Below are positions 33,204-44,734 of a DNA stretch of 64,000 nt, piece after piece (within the stretch, counting starts at the first letter, position 1; each line of letters starts with the position of its first letter). Position numbers and translations under genes: made by a program. Source of the stretch: Melieria omissa (lineage: Eukaryota; Arthropoda; Insecta; Diptera; Ulidiidae); contig OZ020267.1 in NCBI GenBank assembly GCA_963971225.1, positions 5,208,001 to 5,272,000 on the forward strand, read 5' to 3'. The notes beneath the pieces were generated by a model. The model did not search any database, was not told the DNA's origin, and saw only the letters and a list, made by a program, of their open reading frames with translations.

Positions 33204-34193
33204 GGCTTTCACATCCACCGGCAAGAGGGCAACAACGCCGCCGAGTCGCCGCCGCTCCGGCAAATGACGCTTTAGCGCTGACACGGCGGCGATCACATAC
33301 AGCGAGCAATGCAATATGAACTTGCGCGCATCATTTGCTGATCGCTCGAGTGGGATAGCGAGACATGGTTTTCGCGCGCGCGCTAGCTAACTCACAACAA
33401 CAACAACAACAAGAATAGCGACAGCAACAAGCTGTACGGAAATGTAACGAAAATTGGTACTGAAAATGTTGCTGTGATGTGGCAAACGCCGTAAATTCAT
33501 TTGGAATTTTATTACCATCACACAGCGCCCAATTTGATTCACAGTCCCGGCCGACCTACCGAGCCACTCGGCCCGGCCAGCAGGAAGGAACAAAGCGACG
33601 GGCTCTTATTTTTATTGCACGATCACGTTTTGGTGGCTTTTCTTGTGATTTTCCCTGAGCGGTGCTCTAATGGCATCGGAGAGTTGGCGGAAAATGTAAT
33701 TTGTTGGTCAAATTAGCGCCGTAATCGTGTTGCATGTCTGAGGCATTTTGAAACGAGCAGTAGGTGTAACAATTGATACAAAAATTGGTTTAATTCGGCC
33801 GATTCGGTTGGAGTGTGCGGCGGTGGCAGCGAAATCTAACTTGCGGCCATTGTCGTCGTCGCTCCAGGGGTCTGGTTGACGAGTTTGGCATGTGAACACG
33901 GTTTGGGAGTGCTTCCAATGAGGAGCGAGCGATGTAATTGAATGAAAAATACAAAGAAAAACACCAATTAAGAAAATACATTTAGGGCTTGTTTGGAGTT
34001 AAAAAATGTTCATAAAGACTTGTTGGGCTGCTAATAGATGCGCAGGAAATAGATGCTAAGACCAAAGACAGTAAAGAAAACGTGGGTAGTTCAATTCTAA
34101 GGGAATTGCAGGAAGTGAACTAGAACAATATTTTTGGATGCATTGAATTACAAAGATTGAAGTTGGGTTCATCATTAAAGACTTCAACCTTAA
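33204..34193. other. GC-richer DNA upstream of the candidate first exon
   Basis: May hold the 5' UTR and promoter of the proposed minus-strand gene in 33204-33600. I cannot identify a convincing initiator or downstream promoter element. No other gene is seen. Confidence 0.3.
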
Positions 34194-34276
34194 CCCTTTC
34201 AGTCACAATGTCCAATATATTGGACTACAGCCCATACAATTCATACAGAACGGGTTTATTTTCATGTCGGAAAGGG
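34194..34276. repeat. Miniature TTAA element, 83 bp
   Basis: TTAA at 34190-34193 and 34277-34280 bracket CCCTTTCAGTCAC on the left and CGGAAAGGG on the right. Same terminal heptamer as the 237-bp MITEs but almost no interior. It may be the extreme deletion derivative of that family. Confidence 0.6.
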
Positions 34277-34363
34277 TTAATCTAAGGTTAAGGTTAATCT
34301 TTTGTGCTCCTTTCTGTTTCCCAGAGAACCTTTCCTAAGTCTACTAAGAAACTTGCGAGTTCT

Positions 34364-34429
34364 ACAGTTTTAGTTGACTTTTTGAGTAATTTTTCAACAG
34401 TTTTAGTTGACTTTTTGAGTAATTTTTCA
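34364..34429. repeat. Tandem duplication of a 33-bp unit
   Basis: Two perfect copies of a unit beginning ACAGTTTTAGTTGAC, followed by the start of a third (ACAG). Confidence 0.9.
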
Positions 34430-34475
34430 ACAGCCGATATTGGCCAAAGGTAATCCATCTGCTATGCATTGGATG

Positions 34476-36043
34476 CAGTGGCGCACACAGGGCAGGGTTT
34501 TTGGGGTTTAAACCCGCCCCCCCGAAATATCTTTAAGTTAGTACAGAATTTTAATTTATAACCGTAGCATATAGGTGAAGATTTTGTGTCGAGTAGTGTT
34601 ATTGATGATTGAATAGTGATGATTGAATATATCGCACACGCTCTACAAAAGTGACACAACTCAAAATTTTTTTGTTGTGCGCGTGCGATATATTCAATCA
34701 TCACTATTCAATCATCAATAACACTACTCGACACAAAAACTTCACCTAAAAATAAAAGTGTTTTCTAGACTAACTTTGGGCCGCTGAAAACGAAACTGAA
34801 AATCAAAAAATGTTTGTAAGCGTTTTCGAAAAATCTTTTTCCCTTGTTGTTTCAGTTATGAGCACATATCTCGTAAACGAATCACCCGACTAACACAAAC
34901 TGTCCGTCGATCAGAAGATAATACCTGAGCCTTTTCAGCGATATACAGATTGTTCAAATCAGATGAGATTTAGAGAAATTACTGGCGGTGAAAGTAATAA
35001 AAAAGTGATTTTTCGATCATTTTCAGAAATCATAAAATTTCGAAGGTTTTTTATAGATAAAATAAATTATCCCATTTGGTGTTAAAGTCTAAGATTAAAA
35101 ATATATTATTTGTGCGAATATTAAGCCTAACATCAATAGAATCGAAATTTGTTTCGTGAAATTTGTAAAAAATGAATTTTTCGACCATTTTCAAAAATCA
35201 TAAATTTTCGAATGATTGTTTTATGGATAAAATAAATTATCTCCTTTGGTTTTAACCCATTCGAGACCGATTGCACACCGTGTGTCCAATGGATTTCCGA
35301 GGCTATAATGTGCAATTATCAGTATTCTGAGTAAACTAGTCGTCGAAATAAGATTTTTTTGAAACTAGTGAAATCTGTAAAGTGCAGGAAAACAAAATTT
35401 GGCACACAGTAAAACGTGTACAATACAAAGAAAACAAAAATTTCGCTCCTGGCGACAGTCTTCGAAAAAACCGTCGTCTCGAATGTGGTAAAATCGAAGA
35501 TAAAACATATATTATTTGTGCAAATATTAAGCCTAACATCAATAGAATCGAAAGAAAAATGACAAAGTTATGATGCACTGAGTGAAAACACAAACTTTAA
35601 ATTTATTACACCGTGCGAAAAAATTTTGTTTTTTTGCCGAGACCCATCCTAATGCGTGTAGGCGTGAAACTAGAGGTCATTTATTGTAACCTGGCATAGT
35701 CAGTTTTTCATTTTGTCCAAGTCCGTTTCAAAGGACCAACGACCTTTTTACAGGACTTTAAAATTTTAAGGACATACACATTTCTAATATTTTTTTAAAT
35801 ATTTGCGGTTGTGCAATGATGAAGATACGGGTATCAAATGAAAGAGAAAAATTGACTCCTTTTAACTAAATTTTCTCTTTTGAACTTTCAGGATCAAAAT
35901 CTGTAAAGGGGGGGAAACATAGGTACATGTTTTGGATCTCAGTCTAGAGATTCATACATCTAATTTTTATTCTATTTCAAAGTTCTCAAGAAAAATTACA
36001 CAACTCCCCCCCCCCCCAAAACAAAACCCTGCGTGTGACACTG
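34476..36043. mobile_element. hAT-like non-autonomous element with internal hairpin
   Basis: Perfect 8-bp duplications ATTGGATG flank it (34468-34475 and 36044-36051), the size typical of hAT. The ends read CAGTGGCGCACAC on the left and, inward from the right, CAGTGTCACACG, followed on both sides by G-run sequence and a C/G homopolymer tract. Inside are a 65-bp-arm hairpin (34573-34747), duplicated blocks at 35003-35150, and a repeated 58-bp block (35091 and 35499). No transposase is recognisable in 1568 bp. A relic fragment of the family is at 7580-7910. Confidence 0.82.
34573..34747. repeat. 65-bp inverted repeat hairpin, 64/65 paired
   Basis: Arms at 34573-34637 and 34683-34747 are reverse complements with one mismatch. 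They are separated by 45 bases. The arm begins AGGTGAAG and ends ATATCGCAC. An RNA from this locus would form a near-perfect long hairpin. Confidence 0.93.
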
Positions 36044-36051
36044 ATTGGATG

Positions 36052-38287
36052 CAATGGATGATCAAAGGTTCTTAATCAAAGTTGCTCAGTCAGAATGCCG
36101 ATTAGTCAATTGCAACATTTTCAAAAAGTTTCATCAGTTCCTATACTTAATAGTCAAAGTTTCTGCTCTGTAATTGTATTTAGTAATAATATAATTTGCT
36201 CATAATTGCAGATGAATATTCAATGAAAATACTTTAAACTGTGCGCACATAAATGAAAAGCCGACAGAGAATTAAGTTCATCTAGACTTATAGCTGAGAC
36301 ACTCTAAGCGTGTAATTAAATACCAATACATCTATCAAATATATCAGAAGTCAGTGTTTATTAAAAATTTACTATAACTGAAAGCTTGAACGATATCAAC
36401 TCAAATTCCAAGCTACGAGTACATGGAATAGTAGGAAATATTAGCATAATCAATCTGACAAAGCAATGCGTTTCCTTTACATCAAACAATGCAATGTGTC
36501 GACCGTTGACTCGTACAACAAGTCGAGCGTTTTTTTTTTATTATTTGCTACAGACTACAAATTGTCAATCGCACCATAGTTTGTGTTGTTGGTAGGTCAG
36601 TTAAGTGCGCTCATAAAATGACGCTAATCTTTTCTATACAAAGTTTGCTCCAGCAACAACCAACACTACGCCATATTAGTCGGCTGTGAGATATGGTCGT
36701 GTTTGTCTAGTTAAGTGATCATATGCTCGGCCGACTAGTTCCATGCATGTATGGAAAAATCAACCTTACACAATTTAATATATATTGATGTCTGGCGTGT
36801 GAAAATGCCATAAAAACATTACTTGAAGCGAAAGATTGTGTTGCATTTTGTTGGATGTTTAATGGAAAAATGCAAATTAAATATCACATTGACAAGTGTG
36901 TTTTAGGCGATATGGTTCGGCGTAGATATGCGTTATAGAACTTGACTTTGAGCAGTTTGAACATTAAAACGTTTTTGTAGGTCGGTAAAAAATATTTTTT
37001 TTTTAATTTCTGGTGAATGTAAAATAACCAAAAAATTATTTTAATCGGGTTAATCGTGGTTCGAGAATTCAATGTTTACAAGTTCCTTAAAACTTTTCAG
37101 TTTTAGCAATGTTTATAAAAAGAACCAGAAAATCCAAGTCTTAATGCCATGACGAGTAGAAAAACATCTAAGTTACTCAGATATTCAAAGTGAATGCAAC
37201 ACCTTTCATTTTCCAGAATTTATAATCAAGTTTACATCTTCTCATGCAAACTGCTACATTCAATTACTTTACTAACTTTAGAAAGCATCGATGACAATAT
37301 TTCTATATAAGCATGTGTGAGCTTGTCTAGAAAACTGTCTGCCGACCATACAAATATACATACATGTGATTTTAAAATGCAATAAAACAAATTACGCTGC
37401 AATCAAGTCGCAAACATTGAAGTCCAGCATACAAATCCGTACTCAGTCCGACACAGTGAGCCTTCGGGGCAACTCACGCATTTGAATTGTAAAAAAACAA
37501 AGCGACAGTAAACTCAAACAAAAAGCTACGCTATTCCACTTAAATCCGCCTTGACGATTTGTAAAACGATATTAGGTTATATGGTGAAGTCTCGACAAGA
37601 ACATGTCGCATTTGCGCAGCGATTCAATGCTATCAAGATTTCGAATTTTTGCGTATTTACTTATTTATTTGTACTCGAACATGCTGAATAAAAACTGCCC
37701 ACAATCGGGTAGTTTCATGTGCGAGTCAAACTATAAAATACATAGGTATCAATATGTATTGCCGAAGGCAACAACCGCAAATGTTGCAATGTAGCACAGA
37801 GTCGACTACGAATAGTGACAGAATTTTTTCACATACTTTGCAATTGCAGTTGATAAATAGATCGTGATGAAAAAAAATGAAACCTTGTTGTATACAATTC
37901 AGTTGACATTTTAAGCCTAAAGTCAATGATGCAATAATTCATGAGTATTTGAAAATGGAGCAAACACGGCGCTAAATTGTCAGGGTTAGAGATTTACATT
38001 GCTTTTGACATTAAACATAAGAAAGTTTTTATAAATAGTGAGAATATCTTATTCATGAAAATGTATACATTAGTACAATTGTACATAGAACCTTATGCAA
38101 CAATCTCAATCCCAATGAAATTATAAATAGCACAAATGAAAAATCAATTTTCCTGTGACTGAGCGCACTCGGGGCAATGACAATTTTGCTGGCATTACAG
38201 CAATCATTTTTAATTGGCATAAGTAATCTTCTACTAACCTAATGGCTTACGATCGAGAACATTTATGCCATAATAAAGTGATACACA
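36052..38287. other. AT-rich unique-looking DNA
   Basis: No genes or element ends recognised in about 2.2 kb. Frames are all below 75 codons and AT-biased. Confidence 0.45.
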
Positions 38288-38289
38288 TA

Positions 38290-39048
38290 CACTATGATCA
38301 ATAAGTACCGGGACTGTGTATTTTAAATTTTCCGCCGTTGCCCGATACAGACTCGCATTTTACAATGGATAATTTTGTTGATCAACGTATTTGTTTGAAA
38401 TTTTGTCTTAGGAACGAAATTTCTTGTGCCAATGCGCTTAAAATGTTGCAGAAAGCATTTGGGGAGTCTGTTCTATCAAAAACCAGAGCGTTCGAGTGGT
38501 ATAAAATGTTCAAAAGTGGTCGTGAAGTGGTCCAAGACTTTCCTCGTTCTGGACGTCCTTCAACATCGAATACCGACGAAAATGTTTCTAACGATCTTAA
38601 CATCTCTTATGGAAGCGCACAACACATTGTTGTCGATATTTTGCGCATGAAACGCGTCGCCGCACGGCTTGTTCCTCAAGACTTGAATTCCGAAAAGATC
38701 ATCGAAAGTAAGTGGCTGAAGACATGATTTCCGAAGCTAAGAAGGACCCAACGTTCATGAAACGTATAATTACTGGTGATGGGACATGGGTCTATGAATT
38801 CGACGTGACAACTAGCCAGCAATCATCCGAATGGTGTGCTGAAGGCGAGCCAAAACCAAAAAAAGTGCGCCATTGTAAAATGCGACGAAGTACAAAAAGT
38901 TGACTGACGCTAACAGCTGCCAAACAAAAGCTAATGATGCAATCCCGCTCAAAACTTGACACAGATGTCAGTTAAGGTCCTACCGACCTCCATCGGGCAA
39001 CGGCGGAAAATTTAAAATACACAGTCCCGGTACTTATTGATCATAGTG
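38290..39048 (+). mobile_element. Mariner-type element with perfect 57-bp inverted repeats
   Basis: Arms 38290-38346 and 38992-39048 are perfect reverse complements, beginning CACTATGATCAATAAGTACC. TA flanks both sides (38288-38289 and 39049-39050). The 759-bp interior holds the start of a transposase gene and a large deletion. Perfect arms suggest relatively recent movement, driven by a full-length relative. Confidence 0.92.
38365..38903 (+). pseudogene. Mariner transposase N-terminal half, frameshifted
   Basis: From the ATG at 38365 the frame reads MDNFVDQRICLKFCLRNEIS, KMLQKAFGESVLSKTRAFEW and SGREVVQDFPRSGRPSTS, which is the N-terminal mariner DNA-binding region (HTH_48-like). A deletion follows before LNISYGSAQ, the second HTH. 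The frame is lost near 38710. In the next frame FMKRIITGDGTWVYEFD carries the first catalytic D, with G replacing E of the usual DE pair. No second or third catalytic residue remains. Non-functional. Confidence 0.85.
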
Positions 39049-39192
39049 TACATGAAAGAATCCCACTGGAAAATTGAGGAAATCAACGTTGAGAAGTGAC
39101 TTTGAGAAAAGTTAACTTTTTCAAAACATCTCAACTACCTAAAACTGCTAAACCAGAAGGGCTAGCGAGTTGAATTATAGATCACTTCGTAG

Positions 39193-39673
39193 CAGTGTTG
39201 CCAGATCAGAAGATTTCCTCCTAGACTTAGAAGATTCTTGGCCTTTTAGAAGATTTTTTGGGAGGAAGAATTTTGATATTGATACAATTTACATCATTGA
39301 AGCACTGAAGCTTTGAACATTGAAAGCTAAAGTGTCTAATTTATTTTGATTAAATTTTATATTTCAAAGTGTATAATTTATGCAATGAATGAATGAAGTT
39401 CACAAAAGCAAATTTAATACTGATCTAATTTATTTTATGTTTAGTTTGTGCTAAATAGATTTTAAGCAGAAGCTGAATGAAAAAAATTTTGCAACAAAAA
39501 AACTAAATATATTATTATTTTTCATTAATTATTTTTTATTTATTATTATTTTTCCTTACTTTATAATGATAAATATTGTAAAAAAAATTTGTAGATTTCG
39601 AATTTTTTGGAGGAAATTTTAGCTTTCTTTTTAAGATTTAGAAGAAAGTAATTTCAAGTATCTGGCAACAGTG
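39193..39673. mobile_element. hAT-type MITE
   Basis: A 481-bp AT-rich unit begins CAGTGTTGCCAGAT and ends with the complement of CACTGTTGCCAGAT. The 8-bp flanks are CTTCGTAG (39185-39192) and CTTTGTAG (39674-39681), differing at one position. Non-coding. Confidence 0.85.
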
Positions 39674-39696
39674 CTTTGTAGTAGAACTCGCCACTG

Positions 39697-40408
39697 CACA
39701 GTGATTCGTTCAATAGACAAAATTCAACAAATGTATAGTCTCAGAATTTAACGACTTTGATGTCACTTGAAAGAAAAAATTCCAACTAAGAAAACCCCAA
39801 AAAATCTGTGCTAAAAATTAATTAATATGTGTGTCCAAAAGCAGTTAAAAGTCAAAACTTTTTCACAAACAAAATTTAAACCCATGTTTTCTGATTTTTA
39901 GCCTATTGAGTAAAAAAAATCGCAAAAATATATCGTTACCTAAGAGTTGCTAAAACTTTCAATATAGATTAAGAAATGATGTAGCCATTTTCGGTTTTAA
40001 TATGTTCTCAAAATTTTCACTTCACTTTTATTTTAAAATATTTTTCTAAAGTAAAAATCTGAAAATTGGCAAAACTTAGAGGAAAATATCTGAAAAGTAT
40101 GTGAAAGTACGAGTATGTATGTTCCTGGATTTTTTTTATTTTAAGAAGCATTCTTTCTTTGTCGGATAATGTAATTACATCCTCCGATATCTTCCGATCT
40201 CACAAAATAATTCAATTTGAAAAGTGGTCTTAACCCCTAAAATGACGAAAAGTTAAGTCTCAGGCATTGCCAAACTACAGAAGTTTAAGAACAACAAAAT
40301 GGAGATTTCAAATCAGCTGACTATGATTAACTAGTATACCAAATTTTATGAAGAACGGACCACTCCTTCCAATTTTGTCCCGCGGTTGTATGGAGTCGAA
40401 TCACTGTG
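39697..40408. mobile_element. Transib-like non-autonomous transposon, copy 2
   Basis: A 712-bp unit begins CACAGTGATTCG and ends CGAATCACTGTG, so both heptamers are intact. Exact 5-bp duplications CACTG lie at 39692-39696 and 40409-40413. Most of the body aligns by eye to 10670-11576. After the left heptamer a 13-bp spacer precedes ACAAAATTC; after the right heptamer a 23-bp spacer precedes ACAAAATTG. No protein coding. It lies only 23 bp to the right of the hAT MITE. Confidence 0.85.
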
Positions 40409-40413
40409 CACTG

Positions 40414-41571
40414 TTATAAAAATGGATCGAAAGTCACATGACTGCAGTTAGTGATAACATTTTAGAACAAAAGCTATCAAACGATTTATTCTTCTATTGT
40501 ATTTAACTACAGTTAATACCGGCCGTTTAAAAGTTAAGCAACTGTCATTGTGATAGATGTCGCTGTGTGTGTAGCTTTGTATGAGGAAATTTGCGTGGAA
40601 GTAAGTTTAATGAAAGGTTCTTTCTCTTCAAACTTGATTTGATTTTCAAGTATTTGCATTATTTTTAATTTTATGGTACTTGCAAAACAAAAACTACACC
40701 CATTCCGTTCCCATTAGTCTAACTCTCGAATTTTAATGTGGCAACAAAACAAAAATCCACGTTTTGCATGTTTAGGTGCAATGGGACATTAACTTTTAAA
40801 GGTTTTTTTTTTGGAGAAAATTCACAATTATTCATTTGCTTATTTAGTTGTAATTTTATATCAAACAACAAACAATGGCAAATTATTCTGTAACAATTTG
40901 AATGAGTCGGCCGAGTGGACAGGGGCCGCACGCTTGTACGCCCTCGCAGCGCGTCGGGCCGTACGAGCCGGCACGTACAGTACGTTTGACGTTTGCATAG
41001 AAACAATAAATGCGCAACAAATTAGCATAACATTTATTATTATGAAACAAAAGCGGCCTCTGCGAGTGTGTGTGTGTGTGTGTAAATATAGTTTTGAGTT
41101 CGCCTGTTCGAGTGGGTTACGCATTGCTGATAAGCCGTGGCGTCTCATGTCGTTCTACGAAAGCTGAAACCGTCAAAATTCTCTATTATACGAACAATTC
41201 TCTGAAGTGTACGAGTACGACAAAATGTGTTCAGCAATGTAAATGACCTCCTGAAAAAGATTGCTATACTTGAATGCCATTGTATGAATTCTGGAACGTT
41301 GTGGCACCGAGTGACGCTTGAGTTATTATGCAAATGAGAAATGAAAAATTGTGGAATATAATTTTCACAAACGGCAAACGACGATTTGGTGGTTGCTATT
41401 TCCCAGTTGAAAAGGGGGCGAAGATATGTATCTGAGTCATTTGAACCGGTTTGCCAGGGAAAAATATACTCAAATGTGAAATGTGATCAACACAAATATA
41501 CCGTTTTATGATGCATGGGACCCAGGTTTTACCATGCATATAGCACATGGAAGGCGTGACGTGTATGGTAC
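40414..41571. other. Non-coding DNA with GT microsatellite
   Basis: A GT run lies near 41066-41082. Overlapping open frames at 40811-41167 run on both strands and carry no family signature. No gene called. Confidence 0.4.
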
Positions 41572-41575
41572 TTAA

Positions 41576-42293
41576 CCCTTTTTGCTATAAGCCCAGCGAT
41601 TTGTTTTTTGTCAATATTCGAATGAAACAGTTTTTTTAAGGTGAAATGGGGTCGAACAATTCAAATTTGGGGTGAAAAAATTGTCCGATTTTTGGTTTTC
41701 AAGATATTTAGAGTTTGATCAATCGAACACCTAACTATAAATATATATTGTGGCTATAATATTGGTTTTATGGGAAAAGTGTAAATATATTTTAGAGAGT
41801 TTGATCAATTTTTAACAAGACTGCATAGTTACTTTTTTAAATATTATTGTTTTTTAATGTTTTTCGGTGCTTTTGAAATTATGTCAAAAATTACATTTTG
41901 TTTGGGGAATTCATACAACTGGGAAGAGGTGCGAGAAATGAATATATTTAAAGTTTAAAAAGGAGCCCAAAAAAATTTATGGAAAATGCTAAAATTTACT
42001 GTTCGATTAATCGAACATTGGGCCGATATGGGTTAATTATTGAAAGAAAACATCAAATTAAAAAGTTATCCAATTTTTCTGCTTCTTCTTCCTTTACTAT
42101 GTCAAGATATACCATTAAAAAAACGTATATACTTCTCTTCTTTAAACTTAAATATTCAGTTTATTAATTTTGTATTTTTCCTAAAACTTTAAACTATTAT
42201 AAGGACCAACAAAAAATGTATTCTTGAAACCACAGAGGATTCAGACGTCCACAAAGCAGCATGTTGCCATTTGGCAACAAAATGGCGAAAGGG
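41576..42293. repeat. TTAA-flanked element, 718 bp, piggyBac-type ends
   Basis: TTAA at 41572-41575 and 42294-42297. The ends read CCCTTTTTGC on the left and, inward from the right, CCCTTTCGCC. The interior is AT-rich and non-coding. The ends resemble those of the 237-bp MITEs, so it may be another non-autonomous family of the same group. Pairing of the two ends is by proximity and orientation. Confidence 0.6.
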
Positions 42294-42297
42294 TTAA

Positions 42298-43440
42298 AGA
42301 CTGAATTCTCACTAAAAAGAAAAGGCACATTAACTACAAAAGTGACAATCACTTTTGTCTAATTTTTTTGCCTGTCGTCATCGAAAAATTATCAAATCCC
42401 AACAAGTTGCCCCTATTTTCAACAAGCAAAATAGTTGCACCTACAGTCACGATTTCCATAATTCACCTCTTTGCAGCACTAATAAACTACGATGAGTAAT
42501 TCTTAAGCAAATAAACCAATACAACGTGACTCACATTCACATGACTCTGGCTCTATGGGCCAGCCATGTCAAATATTTCGGAGTAAAAACCATAAGCCAA
42601 CATTTGCGTTACGAGCACAATGCAGCAGAATGGCAGCAACTGCTGCAATGCTTCAACGCCACACTGCCACACAGACATTGTGCAGCAGGTGTAACAATAT
42701 TTTTTGCGCTTTTGCTCCTTCAGCCGCTGTGGCGCGCTGACTTGTGGCCCACGTTGGCTGCGGCTGGCAAAACCAATACACGAGCACCGCCGCCACAATA
42801 GTTGGCGTTTTGTGATTAGTCACATTTTGGGCACGTTAGAAAGGCGGTGGCGCAATGTGGCAGCACCGGCATCAGGACTGAACTGGTATCGCTGACGTTG
42901 GAGCTGGCAGTTTGGGTTTGCGCACGCGCACGCGCACAGTTGCACCGACGCTGAATTAATGACGTCCACGCCACATGGAAAAGCACTTTAGTCGGCATGG
43001 AAAAACAGTATTTAATTCCAGCGACTAACTGACACGGAGCTGGCAGGCAAATTTATAGCATTAACACTGCTGTGACACCTGTCACTTAATTGGTAACGTA
43101 CTGTACGATATATCAAAATAATTGCAGATTAAATTTGCGGCATTCGCTCAGATTCACAGAGGCGGATTTAGCACTTGAACAATAATAAATACGACTTGAT
43201 TGCTGTGAAAGTCGGCACGACTGAGAAATTGTTTTTTAAGTACTGGAAAGTCCGGAGGCTGTGTTTTATTAGGAAAGTATTCAGCAGGAGTGCGAGACTC
43301 AGGCGAGAGCGATATCAAAGCTGTTATTCAATCAATGCTATCAATCGAAAAAATAAAAATATTAAAATAGTAAATAAATTGTGAAAGCTTCCTTAAAACA
43401 TTTAGCATACAAAGAGCGGACTGTGTTCACTTTTCACATA
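42298..43440. other. GC-variable non-coding DNA
   Basis: The 42.5-43.0 kb part is GC-richer and open in several frames on both strands without a recognised protein. Nothing else is supported. Confidence 0.35.
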
Positions 43441-43442
43441 TA

Positions 43443-44734
43443 AGGACTGCGTCGAATAAAATTGTCCATTACATTTTTTCCCCTACAGTGCTATTGAAAA
43501 TTTCAAATAAAAAAATTGTTATTTCAGGAGCTCTGAACTAAATGTCAGAAAATATAATGCGTCCGTTAGAGTCAAGAAAAATTTATTTAACGCAAAAATG
43601 GCAAGCGAAGTGAAAGTGCGAAAAAACGTCATTACAATTTTTCAAAAGCAACCTCAGTGGTCTTTTAAAAAAAATGCCAGAGGTAATGTCTAACCCTAAA
43701 ACCATTTCTCTTCATATTAAACGCTTTAAGGAGGACCTGCGTATTGATCGGAAGAAAGGTTCTGGTAAAAATAAGGGGCTACATGATCATGAAAAGGCGA
43801 AGAACGTTGTGAACCATTCTGAAGAAGGATCCATGCATTTCGGGACGGAAATTGGCGAGGAAGGTTGACTGCTCAGAATCTTTCGTGCGCAGAACTAAGA
43901 AGGAAGCTGGGCTGAAGACGTACAAGATGCAGAAATTTCCAGAACGCCACGCTGTCAGGAATGAAATCACAAAAAAAACGAGCTTCCGCAAGATTTTGTA
44001 AAGAAATTCGAATGTTGCATAATGGATGACGAAACTTATGTTTCAGCGGACTTTTCCCAGCTACATGGGCAGGAATTTTTTACAGCCGATTCTCGAGAAA
44101 ATGTTCCTGAGAAATTCAAGTCCAAAAATTTGACAAAATTAACAAAAAAATTCCTTGTTTGGCAGGCTATCTGCAGTTGTGGCAAAAGGGGCAACCCATT
44201 CGTTACATCGGGTACAACCCACAGCGAAATATATGTGAAGGAATGTTTGCAAAAGAGATTAATCCCTTTTTTAAGCCAACATGAAGTGTCCACGGTTTTT
44301 TGGCCTGACCTCGCTTCATGTCACTACAGCAAAACGGCTTGAGAGTGGTTTCAACGAAATAAAGTGATTTTGGTACTTAGAGAAGCTAATCCACCATACT
44401 GTCCAGAACTAAGGCCGATCGAGAGATACTGGGCTTTAGTAAAAAGGGAGATGTAGGTAACCAAGAAAGTCGCCAAACACCTTCAAGACTTTAAGATAGT
44501 CATAGTCTTCATCAGCTATGAGGGTGTCGGACACTACCATAAAAACGTTAATGGACAGGGTTTCTGAAAAATTAAAACTTTTTACTAAAAAAAACATAAT
44601 ATCTGGTCTCTTACTTTGGTTTTGAAAGCTGTACACAATTTTTGAACAAAAATACTTTAATTCATAAAAATCGGACTACTGGTTCAAAAGATTTTATAAT
44701 TTTTGTAACGGACAATTTATATTCGACGCGTCCT
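43443..44734 (+). mobile_element. DD37E Tc1/mariner-superfamily element
   Basis: The ends are inverted repeats: AGGACTGCGTCGAATAAAAT on the left and AGGACGCGTCGAATATAAAT read from the right. TA lies outside at 43441-43442 and 44735-44736. The 1292-bp length fits an autonomous element of the group. The plus-strand transposase pseudogene fills it. Confidence 0.88.
43598..44456 (+). pseudogene. DD37E transposase, frameshifted
   Basis: The ATG at 43598 starts MASEVKVRKNVITIFQK. The frame shifts near 43670 and again near 43865. Readable parts are SLHIKRFKEDLRIDRKKGSG, the catalytic CIMDDETYVSADFSQLHGQE near 44022, LVWQAICSCGKRGNPFV, VFWPDLASCHYSK with the second D near 44310, a TGA right after KTA, and PELRPIERYWALVKREM with the E near 44420. 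I count 37 residues between the second D and E, which defines the DD37E family first noted in mosquitoes. At least two frameshifts and one stop inactivate it. Confidence 0.87.
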
